Of a stretch of DNA of 64,000 nucleotides, positions 26,391 to 36,480 are shown in pieces. The notes beneath the pieces are model-generated. The model was not told the origin of the DNA. It made no database searches and saw only the letters and a program-made list of their open reading frames with translations. This DNA comes from Spirochaetota bacterium (GTDB lineage Bacteria > Spirochaetota > Spirochaetia > Treponematales > Rectinemataceae), in the NCBI GenBank assembly GCA_029778945.1, contig JAKPBN010000444.1, positions 1 to 64,000 of the forward strand, written 5' to 3'. Within the stretch, counting starts at the first letter, position 1, and each line of letters begins with the position of its first letter. The translations under genes were made by a program, and so were the position numbers.

Positions 26391-28181
26391 CTAGACGCTG
26401 AACTTGGCCGCGGCCTCCCTCACCTCGGCGATGTGGGTCGAGTTGAGGGAGGCGAGCTCGGTGGTCTCCACGACGGACTGGTTGATCTCCTTGGTCCCAA
26501 GGAGGATCTCGTCGTTGTTCCGCAGCACCACGGCGGTGGCGTCCTTGAGGCGGGTAAGGCCCCCGAGCATGGAGGCGTTGCCCGCCGCCATCTCCGCCGA
26601 ACCCGCCTCGATCTCCCCTGTCATGTCCCGGAGCCGAGCGAGGGCCTCGAGGAGGCCCCGGCCACCCTCGCGCTGCTCCTTCATCGCCGCCGCCATGGTG
26701 CCCACCGAGGCGTCGAGGCCCGTGGACTTCTCGAGGATGGAGGCAAAGGAGCCCACGGCGGACTCGGCGGCCCCCCGGACTTCCTCGATGGCCCCGGCGA
26801 CCCTCTCGAGGTTCGAGGCGATCTCCCCGGCCTGGTTGGTCGACTCCTCGGAGAGGCGCTGGATCTCGTCGGCGACCACGGCAAAGCCCTTGCCCGCCTC
26901 GCCGGCGTGGGCTGCCTCGATCGCGGCGTTCATGGCGAGGAGGCTGGTCTTCTCCGCTATGTCGGTGATGACCTTGGCGGCCTCCCCGAGGCTCTCGGAA
27001 TAGCGGACGATGGCGGCCACGGATTCGCCCACCTCGTCGATCCTGCCCTTGCCCTCCCGGCCCTGCTCGGAGAGGTCCTGGGAGGCCCGGTGGGCCTCCT
27101 CGGCGTCGCTGCCCACGGCCTCCATGGACCTGACCATGGAGGACACCGAGGCCGAGGACTCGGCCACGATGCTGGACTGCTCGGCTATCCGCGAGGTGAG
27201 GGACTCGATGTTCCGGGCAAGCTCCTCGATAAAGGCCGAAAGCTCCTCGACGGCGGCCGACTGCTCCCGCAGCTGGCCTCCCGAGGAGGCTATGTTGGCG
27301 TTGATCTCTATGACGGCGGCCCCGGTCTCATGGGTGGTCGAGGCCAGGGCCTGGCCCGTGGCGGAAAGGGAATCGATCCGCCCCTGGACCGTGGACACAA
27401 GGCCGCGCAGGGACTCCACGAGGCCATCGAGGCTCGCCGCCATCAGGCCCATCTCGTTCCCGCCCTGGAGCTCCGTGTGTCCCCGCAGGTCTCCGCCCCC
27501 GGTCCGCTCGACAAAGGCCCGGAGCCTGGCCAGAGGGCCCACGATGGCGGATATGGTCGAGGCCACGAGGCCGCCCACAAGAAGGATGATGAGGAGGGCC
27601 ACGATCACATAGAGGCGGCTGGCCTGGGAGATCGCCTCCCCGGCGGCGGTATAGGCCTCGTCCCCGGCGGTCGTCACAAGGTTGATCAGGTTCTTGCTCG
27701 AGCCGTAGAAGGCCCCAAAGCGCAGGTCCATCCCGGGCACCAGGATGCCCAGCTCCTTGGCCGGAGCCGAGGCCACCTGGCCCAGGACATCGAGGTAGTC
27801 CTGGGCCTGGGTCCTGAGGGAGTCCACGATCAGCTGCATCGCCGGATCCTTCGCCTCAAGGCCCTCGAGCTCCTTGAAGCTCTCCCTGGCGTTTTCCAGG
27901 GCATAGCCAAAATAGGACTGGGCCTCGTCCTTGCCTGCCGTGGCCTGGGAAGCCAGGAGCTTAAAGCCCGCGGCGTCCGCCGCGAAGGCCGCCATGGCCG
28001 TGTCCGCGGCTACCCTTTCCAGGCGGGTGTACTCGGTCTGGATGGTCCTGAGCTTCCCCGCCAGGGAGGCAAAGGACCGCTGGACCAGGAAGCCAAGGCC
28101 GAGCAGGGACACGAAGACGGCCAGGGCCAGGACTATCAGCCTCAGCCTTATGGATACGCGGAGCTTGCTCCGGATTCTCAT
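26391..28181 (-). CDS. Methyl-accepting chemotaxis protein
   Basis: 596 residues. Topology is standard: TM1 at ~11-34, a helical periplasmic ligand domain (~35-187, four-helix-bundle type), TM2 at ~188-212, a HAMP segment ([20 protein letters not shown]), and a long coiled coil. The signalling tip ([34 protein letters not shown]) matches the MCP hairpin that binds CheA/CheW. The ligand is unknown. Confidence 0.92.
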   Translation of the reverse strand: MRIRSKLRVSIRLRLIVLALAVFVSLLGLGFLVQRSFASLAGKLRTIQTEYTRLERVAADTAMAAFAADAAGFKLLASQATAGKDEAQSYFGYALENARESFKELEGLEAKDPAMQLIVDSLRTQAQDYLDVLGQVASAPAKELGILVPGMDLRFGAFYGSSKNLINLVTTAGDEAYTAAGEAISQASRLYVIVALLIILLVGGLVASTISAIVGPLARLRAFVERTGGGDLRGHTELQGGNEMGLMAASLDGLVESLRGLVSTVQGRIDSLSATGQALASTTHETGAAVIEINANIASSGGQLREQSAAVEELSAFIEELARNIESLTSRIAEQSSIVAESSASVSSMVRSMEAVGSDAEEAHRASQDLSEQGREGKGRIDEVGESVAAIVRYSESLGEAAKVITDIAEKTSLLAMNAAIEAAHAGEAGKGFAVVADEIQRLSEESTNQAGEIASNLERVAGAIEEVRGAAESAVGSFASILEKSTGLDASVGTMAAAMKEQREGGRGLLEALARLRDMTGEIEAGSAEMAAGNASMLGGLTRLKDATAVVLRNNDEILLGTKEINQSVVETTELASLNSTHIAEVREAAAKFSV

Positions 28182-28288
28182 GGTTGCTCCTCCAAGAAAT
28201 GGCCGACGCGGCCGGGGGCCAGTGTCGCGGTCGGCCTCATCCTACCTCAGGTTTGGCGATTGTGGGAGGGGGGAGGGGACTTAAGGGA

Positions 28289-28316
28289 TTGACGCGGGGG
28301 CCTGGGAGTGTATAAT
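28289..28316 (+). promoter_or_regulatory. Sigma-70 promoter of asnB
   Basis: TTGACG (28289-28294), 16-bp spacer, TATAAT (28311-28316). The leader would be about 23 nt and contains GAAAGGA just before the ATG. Confidence 0.7.
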
Positions 28317-28345
28317 CAAGCAGATTACTGTAGAAAGGAACAACC

Positions 28346-30040
28346 ATGTGTGGCATACTCACTATCCTGGACATCAAGGGAAACCCCATTGAGCTCCGCA
28401 AGCTAGCCCTCTCCCATGTCAAAGCCCTGCGGCACCGGGGTCCCGACTGGTCGGGGATCTGGTCCGATGAAAAGGCCATTATCTGCCATGAGCGCCTCGC
28501 GATCGTCGATGTGACCCACGGCGCCCAGCCCCTGGTCGACACCAGGACGGGCCGGGTCCTTGCGGTCAACGGGGAGATCTACAACCACAAGGAGCTCTCC
28601 GCCGAGCTTCTCAAGAAAGAGCATGACTTCCAGACCGAGTCGGATTGCGAGCCCCTCCTCTACCTCTATGACGAGCACGGCCCGGACTTCCTAAAGCGCC
28701 TAAATGGGATCTTTGCCTTTGTGATCTACGACCCCGCGGCCAAGGACTTTTTCATAGCCCGGGACCACATGGGGATCAATCCCCTCTACTGGGGCCGGGA
28801 CGGGGAGGGGAACCTCTTTGTCTCCTCGGAGCTCAAGGCTATCCACGACCTCTGCCCCAAGGTCGAGGTCTTTCCCCCCGGCCACTACTACCGGGCCAGT
28901 GAGGGCAGGCTTGTGAAATGGTACGAGCCCAGTTGGGCCGCCCCGGGCTTTATCCCCTCCGGCGAGGCCGATCTAGGGAAGCTCCGGCAGGCCCTGGAGG
29001 ACGCCGTAGTCCGCCAGCTCATGTGCGACGTGCCCTATGGCCTCCTCATCTCCGGGGGCGTCGACTCCTCCATCGTGGCCGCCATCGCCGCCCGGCACGC
29101 GGAAAAGCGGGTCGAGACGGGGGGCCAGGAAAAGGCCTGGTGGCCCCGGATCCACTCCTTTTCCGTGGGCCTTCCGGACGCCCCGGACACCAAGTATGCC
29201 CGCCTCGTCGCCGAGGCCATAGGAAGCCAGCACCACGAGATCAACTTTACCATCCAGGAGGCGATCGACGCCCTCCCGGACGTCATCTGGCACCTGGAGA
29301 CCTTTGACGTCACCACAATCCGGGCGGGCACCCCCATGTACCTCATGTCCAGGAAGATCAAGGCCATGGGGATCAAGATGATCCTTTCCGGGGAGGGCTC
29401 GGACGAGATCTTTGGGGGCTACCTCTATTTCCACAAGGCGCCTGACCGGGTGGAATTCCACGAGGAGCTGGTGCGCAAGCTCGGCATGCTCCACCTCTAC
29501 GACTGCCTCCGGGCCAACAAGGTGACCGCGGCCTGGGGCCTCGAGGCCCGGGTGCCCTTCCTGGATCCGGAGTTCATGGACGTGGCGATGGGCATCGACC
29601 CCGCCCACAAGATGATCCACAAGGCGGGGCCCGGGGAGGCTCCCGGGTCGGGGCGGATGGAAAAGCACATCCTCCGGGCGGCCTTTGACGGCTGGGTGCC
29701 CAAGGAAGTCCTCTGGCGCCAGAAGGAGCAGTTTTCCGATGGGGTGGGCTATTCCTGGATCGACTCCCTCAAGGCCTACGCGGAAAGGGAAGTCAGCGAC
29801 TCGGCCATGGCCAATGCCGTCCATCGCTTCCCCAAGAAAACGCCCCAGAGCAAGGAGGCCTACCTCTATCGCGCGATCTTCGAGGGCCACTTTCCCAATC
29901 CCACCGCCGCCGACCTCGTGCCCGACGGCCCGAGCATCGCCTGCTCGACCCCCACGGCTATCCGCTGGGACGCCGCCTGGGCCAAGCTGGCCGACCCCTC
30001 GGGTCGCGCCGTCCGGGGAGTGCACGACCAGAGCGTGTAG
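28346..30040 (+). CDS. asnB: Asparagine synthase (glutamine-hydrolysing)
   Basis: 564 residues, near the usual AsnB length. The N-terminal class II glutamine amidotransferase domain begins MCGIL with the nucleophile Cys2, then NGEIYNHKEL and ESDCEPLLYL. The synthetase domain has the pyrophosphate loop LLISGGVDSSI and ILSGEGSDEIFGGYL. It makes asparagine from aspartate, glutamine and ATP. The last 12 codons and stop are repeated just downstream. A clear sigma-70 promoter precedes it. Confidence 0.93.
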   Translation: MCGILTILDIKGNPIELRKLALSHVKALRHRGPDWSGIWSDEKAIICHERLAIVDVTHGAQPLVDTRTGRVLAVNGEIYNHKELSAELLKKEHDFQTESDCEPLLYLYDEHGPDFLKRLNGIFAFVIYDPAAKDFFIARDHMGINPLYWGRDGEGNLFVSSELKAIHDLCPKVEVFPPGHYYRASEGRLVKWYEPSWAAPGFIPSGEADLGKLRQALEDAVVRQLMCDVPYGLLISGGVDSSIVAAIAARHAEKRVETGGQEKAWWPRIHSFSVGLPDAPDTKYARLVAEAIGSQHHEINFTIQEAIDALPDVIWHLETFDVTTIRAGTPMYLMSRKIKAMGIKMILSGEGSDEIFGGYLYFHKAPDRVEFHEELVRKLGMLHLYDCLRANKVTAAWGLEARVPFLDPEFMDVAMGIDPAHKMIHKAGPGEAPGSGRMEKHILRAAFDGWVPKEVLWRQKEQFSDGVGYSWIDSLKAYAEREVSDSAMANAVHRFPKKTPQSKEAYLYRAIFEGHFPNPTAADLVPDGPSIACSTPTAIRWDAAWAKLADPSGRAVRGVHDQSV

Positions 30041-30129
30041 GGCGCTGCCTTCCCGGCCGGGCGACCCGTGGTCGCGCCGTCCGGGGAGTGCACGACCAGA
30101 GTGTCTAGGGCGCTAGCTTCCCGGCCTGG
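30002..30129 (+). repeat. Imperfect 68-bp tandem duplication of the asnB 3' end
   Basis: Starting with GGTCGCGCCGTCCGG, the sequence at 30002 recurs at 30070 with about 60 bp aligned and only a few differences. Both copies encode GRAVRGVHDQSV plus stop; the two coding differences are synonymous (AGC/AGT, GTG/GTC). The second copy is outside the gene, and its stop CTAG also provides the stop of the convergent minus-strand gene. Confidence 0.8.
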
Positions 30130-32936
30130 CCCTCGGCCTCGTCGGCCACGGGTACCGGGGACCGGGACAGGGCGCCCTCGGGCCGCGGCCCCTCAGGCCG
30201 ACGGGCCGAGCGGGCCATGGCGGAAAGCCAGTCCCGGAATTCCGGCAGGGTGCCTGAGACGAGGCGGACGAGGTCTACCGCCATCTCCCGGTTGTGGCGG
30301 CCGATGGAATAGTCCACGAGGAGGCGGTCCAGGCGGTCGTCCCCGAGGATAGCCTGGAGGCGAACCAGGCTATCGTTGGCTCCCGGGCCCTCGGGCGCCT
30401 GGGAGCCGGCTATGCGGAGCCTCGAGGGCCGCAGGCGAGTGAGCATCGAGGACTCCAGGCCGAGGATTGCCCGCAGGGAATTCCTCTTGCGCGGCTCTTC
30501 CCGGAAGAGGTAGAGAAGGTCGAGGACGGCGATAGCCCTGTCCTCCTTCTTGCTCTCGATGATCCGGGGCACCATCTCCTCTACGTCCCTCCGCCTGAGC
30601 CTCATGGTCTTCAGGTACTTTGAGGAGCCTTCGATAAAGCCCGCCACCACATCGGACCAGATCTTGGACTGGACAATTGAGGGGATGCCCAGGCTGTTGC
30701 CCAGGGGGGCAAAGACCGTGGCAAAGGGCCAGGAGATGATGGTCCGGAAGAGGTTGGCCCGGATCACCCGGCGGTCAAAGCCCCGGAGCTTGTTGTGGCT
30801 GGCGATGTAGAGGCCGTTGGCAAAGCTGATAAAGAAGAACTTGGCGGCGTTGAACAAAAGCCCCGTGGCGGCCAGGGGCCAGAGGATGTCGAACTGGGCC
30901 TTGATAAAGCCCATGATGGGGACCGAGAAGCCCGTCCAGAACATCGACTGGGCCACGTTGGACCAGTTGACGCTCTTGGCGTGCCATTGCCGGATCCGGG
31001 CGCCCTTGACGGCCACGAGGTCGGCCAGGGTATTGCGGAAGCCCGTGATAAAGAGCCACAGGCAGGCATAGCCCACGCCGATAAAATGCTCGGCCACCGC
31101 AAAGCCCACGGCGATCATGAGGAGCTTCATGAGGCTGGGGTTGAGGTAGCGCAGGGCCCGGGCCGGGGGGATCACGGACTTGTCCGCGTCCTCCTCGTCC
31201 CCCAGGCGGTTCTCCACGCCCTCGGTGACCTTGCCCATGCAGAAGATGTCCACCTCGCCGTCCCTGCGGCCGGCCTCGGCCTGGGTGGCCTCGCCCTTGG
31301 AGAGGACCAGGCGGGAGACGGCCGCCGGCAGGGCGATGTGGTGGCGCCGCCAGCGCTTGCCGTACTTGCCCATGACGCTGTCCGAGCGGATAAAGCCCAT
31401 GCCCGGGATGTCGGGGCTCCGGCCCGTGGCGTCGCTCCCCAGGACGGGGACGAGGACGGGATGGCCCTCCCGCTGGGCCCTGCGGTTTTCCTCGTTGACA
31501 ATCCGGCAGAGCCGGGAGATCTCGTTCGGATCCCGGCGGACCGAGTCCCGGATGTTGTAGATCTCGATCTGGTCGATCTGGCCCCGGCCGGCCTCGATGA
31601 GGCGGGCGACTCGGCCGCAGCCGTGCTCCAGGGGTTGGATGAGCTTGAGCCTGCAGTCGCTCTGCCGCAAGATGCGCCGGAGCCTCGAGAGGTCGTCGAA
31701 GGCCGAGGCGTGGTCGGCCTCGGCGGGCTCCGGGAAAAACCGCCGCCGGAGGGACTCGGGGTTCATCATCCTGTACTCGACCCGGGCCTTGCCGTAGCGG
31801 GACTCGATGATCCCCAGGTCCCAGTCCGAGATGAGGCCATTGCGCCTGTCCCGCCGGGCCTTGGCCCTCTGGGCCTTGAGGTGGAGGACCCGGGCGAACA
31901 TGGCGGGCTTGTAGTATTGCCAGAGGAATTCCCCCAGGTGGGCCCGGTTCGCGCTCCGCAGGGGCACAAAGGCGGCGAGGTCCTTCATCCGGAGCCGGGG
32001 GATGCGGTAGATCTTGCGTTCCGGGAAGCCCTCGTTGAGCTCCGCGAGGGGGCCTTCATTGAAGGCGGCGATCATGCGGCGGAGGGCCTCGACCCGGCCC
32101 TGCTGGTCCTCCTCGAGGCCGGAGAGGAGGGGCTTGAGCTCCTTGCGGTGGGCGGCAAAGTAGTTCCGGACATCCTCGGCCCGGCGGGTCTCCGGGAGGA
32201 GGGCCATGAAGTGAAAGCGCTCGCCCTCGAAGTCCAGGCCTATTTCGATGCCGATGTTGACCTTGATGCCCACGACACGGCCGGCCTCGACGGCCTCCTC
32301 CATGGTCTCTATCGCCGTGGCCCCATTGTAGGCCAGGGTGATCTCGGACATGCCCTTGATAAAGGCGTCGATCAGGATCTGGGTGGGGTTCTTGCGGCCC
32401 TGGGTGGCCGTGTCATGGACGTGGAAGTCCCAGCCCGCGGCCAGGTCCTTGAGCCGCTTGCCTGTCTCGGGGAGCTCCACGAGGCCCAGGCGGTCGAGGA
32501 AGCGCCGGATCGTCTGGGTCTGGCCATAGGTCGAGGTCGAGAAATCCTGGAGGAGCTCGAGCTGGCGCCGCCGGTCGTCCCGGCTCTTGACGGCCTCCTT
32601 GATCAGGGCCATCTGGACCCGGGCCGTGTTGAGGGGCATATCCAGGGCCTGGGTGTGGAAGGAGGCGTCCACCATCATCTTCAGGGCCCGGAGCCTCTCC
32701 CGGGCGTGGCGGGAGTCCAGGTCCCGCAGCACCATGAGGTAGGCCTCCGCGATGGAGATCCTGCGCTTCTTGAACCAGCGGGCCACCCCAAGGGGATGGG
32801 AGCGCAGGTCGGGCTCGATCATCTCGGGCTGGTCGATCCGGGTGTTGAGGTCCCGGCGGAGCTTGTAGAGCTCCCCGGAAAAGCTGAGGGCCTCAAGGGC
32901 CCTGGAGTAGAGGCGGAGGATACTGGAGTTGGTCAT
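30105..32936 (-). CDS. Large membrane protein with split, degenerate PHP domain; function unknown
   Basis: 943 residues, not recognised as a named family. A PHP-type phosphoesterase pattern is visible in two pieces: WDFHVHDTATQGRKNPTQIL (H172, H174), GIEIG (E231) and RFHFMALLP (H242), then after ~200 residues EIYNIRD and VPVLGSDATGRSPDIPGMGF (D502). The canonical TDH is AYNG and SDAH is SDAT, so some metal ligands are lost. Residues ~600-765 hold several hydrophobic helices; the C-terminus is Arg/Pro-rich. AAGGA precedes the ATG. The 3' end overlaps a duplicated piece of asnB. Confidence 0.65.
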   Translation of the reverse strand: MTNSSILRLYSRALEALSFSGELYKLRRDLNTRIDQPEMIEPDLRSHPLGVARWFKKRRISIAEAYLMVLRDLDSRHARERLRALKMMVDASFHTQALDMPLNTARVQMALIKEAVKSRDDRRRQLELLQDFSTSTYGQTQTIRRFLDRLGLVELPETGKRLKDLAAGWDFHVHDTATQGRKNPTQILIDAFIKGMSEITLAYNGATAIETMEEAVEAGRVVGIKVNIGIEIGLDFEGERFHFMALLPETRRAEDVRNYFAAHRKELKPLLSGLEEDQQGRVEALRRMIAAFNEGPLAELNEGFPERKIYRIPRLRMKDLAAFVPLRSANRAHLGEFLWQYYKPAMFARVLHLKAQRAKARRDRRNGLISDWDLGIIESRYGKARVEYRMMNPESLRRRFFPEPAEADHASAFDDLSRLRRILRQSDCRLKLIQPLEHGCGRVARLIEAGRGQIDQIEIYNIRDSVRRDPNEISRLCRIVNEENRRAQREGHPVLVPVLGSDATGRSPDIPGMGFIRSDSVMGKYGKRWRRHHIALPAAVSRLVLSKGEATQAEAGRRDGEVDIFCMGKVTEGVENRLGDEEDADKSVIPPARALRYLNPSLMKLLMIAVGFAVAEHFIGVGYACLWLFITGFRNTLADLVAVKGARIRQWHAKSVNWSNVAQSMFWTGFSVPIMGFIKAQFDILWPLAATGLLFNAAKFFFISFANGLYIASHNKLRGFDRRVIRANLFRTIISWPFATVFAPLGNSLGIPSIVQSKIWSDVVAGFIEGSSKYLKTMRLRRRDVEEMVPRIIESKKEDRAIAVLDLLYLFREEPRKRNSLRAILGLESSMLTRLRPSRLRIAGSQAPEGPGANDSLVRLQAILGDDRLDRLLVDYSIGRHNREMAVDLVRLVSGTLPEFRDWLSAMARSARRPEGPRPEGALSRSPVPVADEAEGQAGKLAP

Positions 32937-32999
32937 GGGGCATCAGTCCTTAACCGTATTGTAACACGAAACTCACAGATGCGACAGGCTGGCCCGGGA

Positions 33000-35405
33000 C
33001 TAATCCTCGACCATGAGGACGGCCTGGCTCCGGGCCGCGGCCTCGGTCCTCCGGGTGATGAGGTTGGCCACATCCTCGATGGAGGCGGGCTTGAGGAAGT
33101 AGAAGCCCTGCATGTACTCGCATCTCCGCTCGGCGAAATAGGCCCACTGATCCTTGGTCTCTATGCCCTCGGCCACGATCTGGAGCTCAAGGCTGTGGCC
33201 CAGGTTGATGATGGCGTTGACAACCTTCTCGTTCTGCCTTTCCTCGAGGTTCATGACAAAGGATATGTCGATCTTGAGGACGTCCACCGGGAGGCGGGAG
33301 AGGTAGGCCAGGGAGGAATAGCCCGTGCCAAAGTCGTCCACCATGAAGGAGATGCCCGGGAGCCTCCGCTTGATCTCGATGATCTTGCCTATGGCGTCCT
33401 TGGTGTCCTTCATGATCGCCGACTCGGTGAGCTCCAGCTTGAGGGCCGAGGGGCGGAGGCCCGAGCGCAGGACCGTGTCGGTCAGGGTGTCCACGTAGTT
33501 GGGCTGGTCGAACTGCTTCGAGGACACGTTGACCGAAACATAGACATCGGTGTGGCCCAGGGCATGGAGGCGGCGGGCGTCGTAGCAGGCCCGCCTGAGC
33601 ACGAGGTCCCCCAGGGCCACGATCAGGCCCGTCTCCTCGGCCAGGGGTATGAAGACCGAGGGCGGGATCTGCTCGCTGGGCGAGCGCTTCCAGCGGACCA
33701 GGGCCTCCATGCCCTTGACCATGCCGTCGGCGGAGACGATGGGCTGGTAGGCCATGGAGAAGCCGCCCGAGCCCAGGGCCGCCTTCATCTCCTCCTCGAT
33801 GCGCCAGTGCTCGGTCGCCTTGGAGGAGAGGACGGGATCGTAGAGGGTCCAGCGGTTCTTGCCGCCCTCCTTGGAGCAGTACATGGCTATGTCGGCGCTC
33901 TTGGTGGCGTCCTCGAGGGTCTTGCCGTGGTCGGGGATTATCGCCACCCCTATGGACACCCCGACGCTGACCTTGTTGCCCACGCCCTCGCCCTTGGCGG
34001 GAGGCGTGGCCGAGGCCGCCCGCTTCTTGAGGTGATAGGGCTTGGCTATGCTCTCGAGGATGCGCTTGGCCACAAGGGTAGCGTCCTCATGTCCCCTGAC
34101 CCCCCCTATCACGACGACAAACTCGTCCCCGCCGAAACGGTAGGCCGAGTCCTTGTCCCGGAGGCATACCCGGATCCGGCGGCCCGTCTCCACGAGGAGC
34201 TCGTCCCCGGCGTCGTGGCCCAGGGTGTCGTTGATGCGCTTAAAGCCGTCCAGGTCGAGGAAGAGAACGGCCCCCCGGGCCTCGGAGTTCTTCTGGAGCT
34301 CCTGGAAGAGGGCAGTCATGTCCTCGTTGAAGAGGTCCCGGTTCCCCAGGCCCGTGAGCTTGTCGTGGTAGGCCAGGTGCCTGAGCTTGCGCTCCAGGGT
34401 CTTTCTCTGGGTTATGTCCCTGACCACGCAGGTGAGGGTCCTGCCCTTGTAGTCCTTGGAGTTGCCGAAGGACATCTCCATGGGCGCCACGCCCCTATGC
34501 TTGGTCGCCCCGAGGAATTCCAGGGTACGCTTGAGGCCGAGCCTCAGCCTGTCCTCGTCGTCGACGATAAAGTACTTGCGGAACTCCAGCTCGTGCATCG
34601 CATAGACCTCGGGGGGGAAGAGGCAGCTGAAGGGCTTGCCTATGAGGTCTTCCCGCTCGAAGCCGAAGGTGTTCTTGACACCGGTGTTGGCAAAAAGGAT
34701 ATTAAAGCAGTCGTCCAGCCTGAAGATGGCCTCGGTGATGGTCTCCGAGAGGGCCACATAGTGGTCCTTGCTCTCCTTGAGCTGCTCGAAGAGGACATGG
34801 TCAAAGGAGAGGTCCCGGATGAGGGCTATGACGGCGGGGCTGTCCCCCAGGCGTACCCCCGAGAGGAGGCAGTCCATGGAGAGGACGGTGCCGTCCCTCC
34901 TTTGGCCCCGGAAGGCGATGATGTCATCCTGGGAGGCAGGCCTGGGCTCGGAGATGGACTCGGAGAAGTTCTGGAGTTTTTCCTGGAAGGACTGGCGATA
35001 GCTCTCGGGGATGAGGGAATAGATGGGCGAGCCGATCAGCTGCTCCCGGGAATAGCCAAAGGTCCTGAAGAAGGACTGGTTGGCGACGATGATCGCCCCG
35101 CTTGTGGAGACGATAAGGACCGAGTCCGAGACTCCGTCGAGGAGGATCTCGAGGCTCGGGTCGTCCTCGGGCCCGGCATCTAGGCTTATGGCATAGCCCT
35201 GGACTATGCGCTCTATGAGCTGGGAAAAGATGGATTCCGAGGGGCGGGGGTCGGACGGGCCCTCGTCGGCGCCCTGGCTGTGGGCCGACCGGCCGTCCGG
35301 GGAGGGCAGGCCGTCGAAAATGCCCGAGAGACTCTCTGATGCCCCTTCTCCCCCTCCATGCTCGATGGACTTGAGGAGGTCGTGGACCGCGATATCTTTT
35401 TCCAT
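33000..35405 (-). CDS. PAS-PAS-GGDEF-EAL c-di-GMP protein
   Basis: 801 residues with no membrane helix. Two PAS domains (about 90-200 and 225-340; ILLDGVSDSVLIVSTSG and ALSETITEAIFRL) precede a GGDEF domain with an intact RFGGDEF and a ~20-residue Ala/Lys/Gly insertion after it. The EAL domain is intact in EALVRW, DDFGTGYSSLAYL and VAEGIET, so both cyclase and phosphodiesterase activities are possible. A cytosolic sensor of redox or ligand is likely. It lies 63 bp upstream of the PHP-like gene, same strand. Confidence 0.9.
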   Translation of the reverse strand: MEKDIAVHDLLKSIEHGGGEGASESLSGIFDGLPSPDGRSAHSQGADEGPSDPRPSESIFSQLIERIVQGYAISLDAGPEDDPSLEILLDGVSDSVLIVSTSGAIIVANQSFFRTFGYSREQLIGSPIYSLIPESYRQSFQEKLQNFSESISEPRPASQDDIIAFRGQRRDGTVLSMDCLLSGVRLGDSPAVIALIRDLSFDHVLFEQLKESKDHYVALSETITEAIFRLDDCFNILFANTGVKNTFGFEREDLIGKPFSCLFPPEVYAMHELEFRKYFIVDDEDRLRLGLKRTLEFLGATKHRGVAPMEMSFGNSKDYKGRTLTCVVRDITQRKTLERKLRHLAYHDKLTGLGNRDLFNEDMTALFQELQKNSEARGAVLFLDLDGFKRINDTLGHDAGDELLVETGRRIRVCLRDKDSAYRFGGDEFVVVIGGVRGHEDATLVAKRILESIAKPYHLKKRAASATPPAKGEGVGNKVSVGVSIGVAIIPDHGKTLEDATKSADIAMYCSKEGGKNRWTLYDPVLSSKATEHWRIEEEMKAALGSGGFSMAYQPIVSADGMVKGMEALVRWKRSPSEQIPPSVFIPLAEETGLIVALGDLVLRRACYDARRLHALGHTDVYVSVNVSSKQFDQPNYVDTLTDTVLRSGLRPSALKLELTESAIMKDTKDAIGKIIEIKRRLPGISFMVDDFGTGYSSLAYLSRLPVDVLKIDISFVMNLEERQNEKVVNAIINLGHSLELQIVAEGIETKDQWAYFAERRCEYMQGFYFLKPASIEDVANLITRRTEAAARSQAVLMVED

Positions 35406-35494
35406 TAGACGCCTTCCGTGGCAACTTTATGAACTCTTTCAGGCTATGCGCACTGGCCCAGGCTGTCAAGATGCGATATACGCGCCGGCAAGCC

Positions 35495-36259
35495 CTAGGA
35501 ATGGTCCGTGGGCTCCCCTTCCTTCCAGAGATTGGATCCCCCCGAACCCGAGAAGGCAAAGGGATTGTAGGAATCCACCCCGACCACATCCTTGGCCTCC
35601 TGGGCCTTCATAAGCCTGCAGGCCAGGACGGTGAGGGGCGTGAGGAGGGTCTCGATCCCCACCTTGATGGCCCACTGGGAGAGGATGAGGCTCGGGACCA
35701 GGCTCTTGGGAAAGATGCCAGCCAGGCAGGCCACGCCGACAAAGAGGCCCGTGTCCACAAGCTCCCCGGCGAGGGTCGAGGCGATAGTGCGGAGGGGAAG
35801 CCAGCGGTGGCCCGGGTCCCAGGTGACCATCCAGCTCTTCATCCTGGAGATAATGAAGTCATTTGTAAAGGAGCCAAACCAGAAGCCCACGAGGGAGGCG
35901 AGGACGAGGCCGGGCACCGAGCCCAGGACGGTCGCGAATTCCCTCTGGGTCGCAAAATCCGGGGCGTGGGGCATGGCCACCGCGGCGCTGAAGATGAGGG
36001 CCCCCAGGGCATTCATCCCAAAGCCATACCAGATCACCCTCCGGGAGGCCGCAAAGCCAAAGACCTCCGTGAGGACATCCCCGAAGATATAGGTCAGGGG
36101 AAAGAGGAGCAGGGTTCCCATGTCCATGGAGATCGGCAGGCTCCCGATCTGGAGGGTGAGGAACTTCTGGGAGACAATGTTGCTGACGAGGATAAGGCCG
36201 ACAAAGGCGGCGATGACGGGCTCGAGCAGGCTAAAGGACCTGCCCTTCTGGGTGCTCAT
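35495..36259 (-). CDS. Queuosine precursor transporter (VUT family, YhhQ-like)
   Basis: 254 residues from the ATG at 36259, which has GGAGG 4-5 bp upstream; a longer frame to 36352 is rejected. About six hydrophobic helices carry the family pattern NIVSQKFL, TYIFGDVLTEVFGF and SFTNDFIISRMK. These proteins import preQ0/preQ1 for queuosine tRNA modification. No riboswitch was recognised upstream. Confidence 0.85.
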   Translation of the reverse strand: MSTQKGRSFSLLEPVIAAFVGLILVSNIVSQKFLTLQIGSLPISMDMGTLLLFPLTYIFGDVLTEVFGFAASRRVIWYGFGMNALGALIFSAAVAMPHAPDFATQREFATVLGSVPGLVLASLVGFWFGSFTNDFIISRMKSWMVTWDPGHRWLPLRTIASTLAGELVDTGLFVGVACLAGIFPKSLVPSLILSQWAIKVGIETLLTPLTVLACRLMKAQEAKDVVGVDSYNPFAFSGSGGSNLWKEGEPTDHS

Positions 36260-36480
36260 GGGACCTCCACTAGTTTTCGCTTCTATGGGCGCAGGAGTGG
36301 CTTTCGAACTGCGCCGGTGCGTGGCCATCCTTGTACCATGCCAGGGGGCCAAGGGACAATGAGGGAAGCCCCTCCTCTCTGCGCCCCAGGGCTCCCGGAT
36401 CCCCGCTTGACCCCGGGGCGGCCCTGACCCAGACTGGCCCGGGGTTTTCCCTTGAAGGAATCCACTCCAAGGAGGCTTTG

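Noticed and set aside
28200-28345. Riboswitch upstream of asnB
   Set aside because: The predicted leader is only about 23 nt, too short for a riboswitch, and nothing conserved was recognised.
30795-35183. Uninterrupted 1,462-codon open frame on the plus strand
   Set aside because: It is antisense to the PHP-like and GGDEF-EAL genes, has a Gly/Pro/Asp-rich composition with no domain, and simply mirrors GC-rich codon bias. The minus-strand proteins have clear families.
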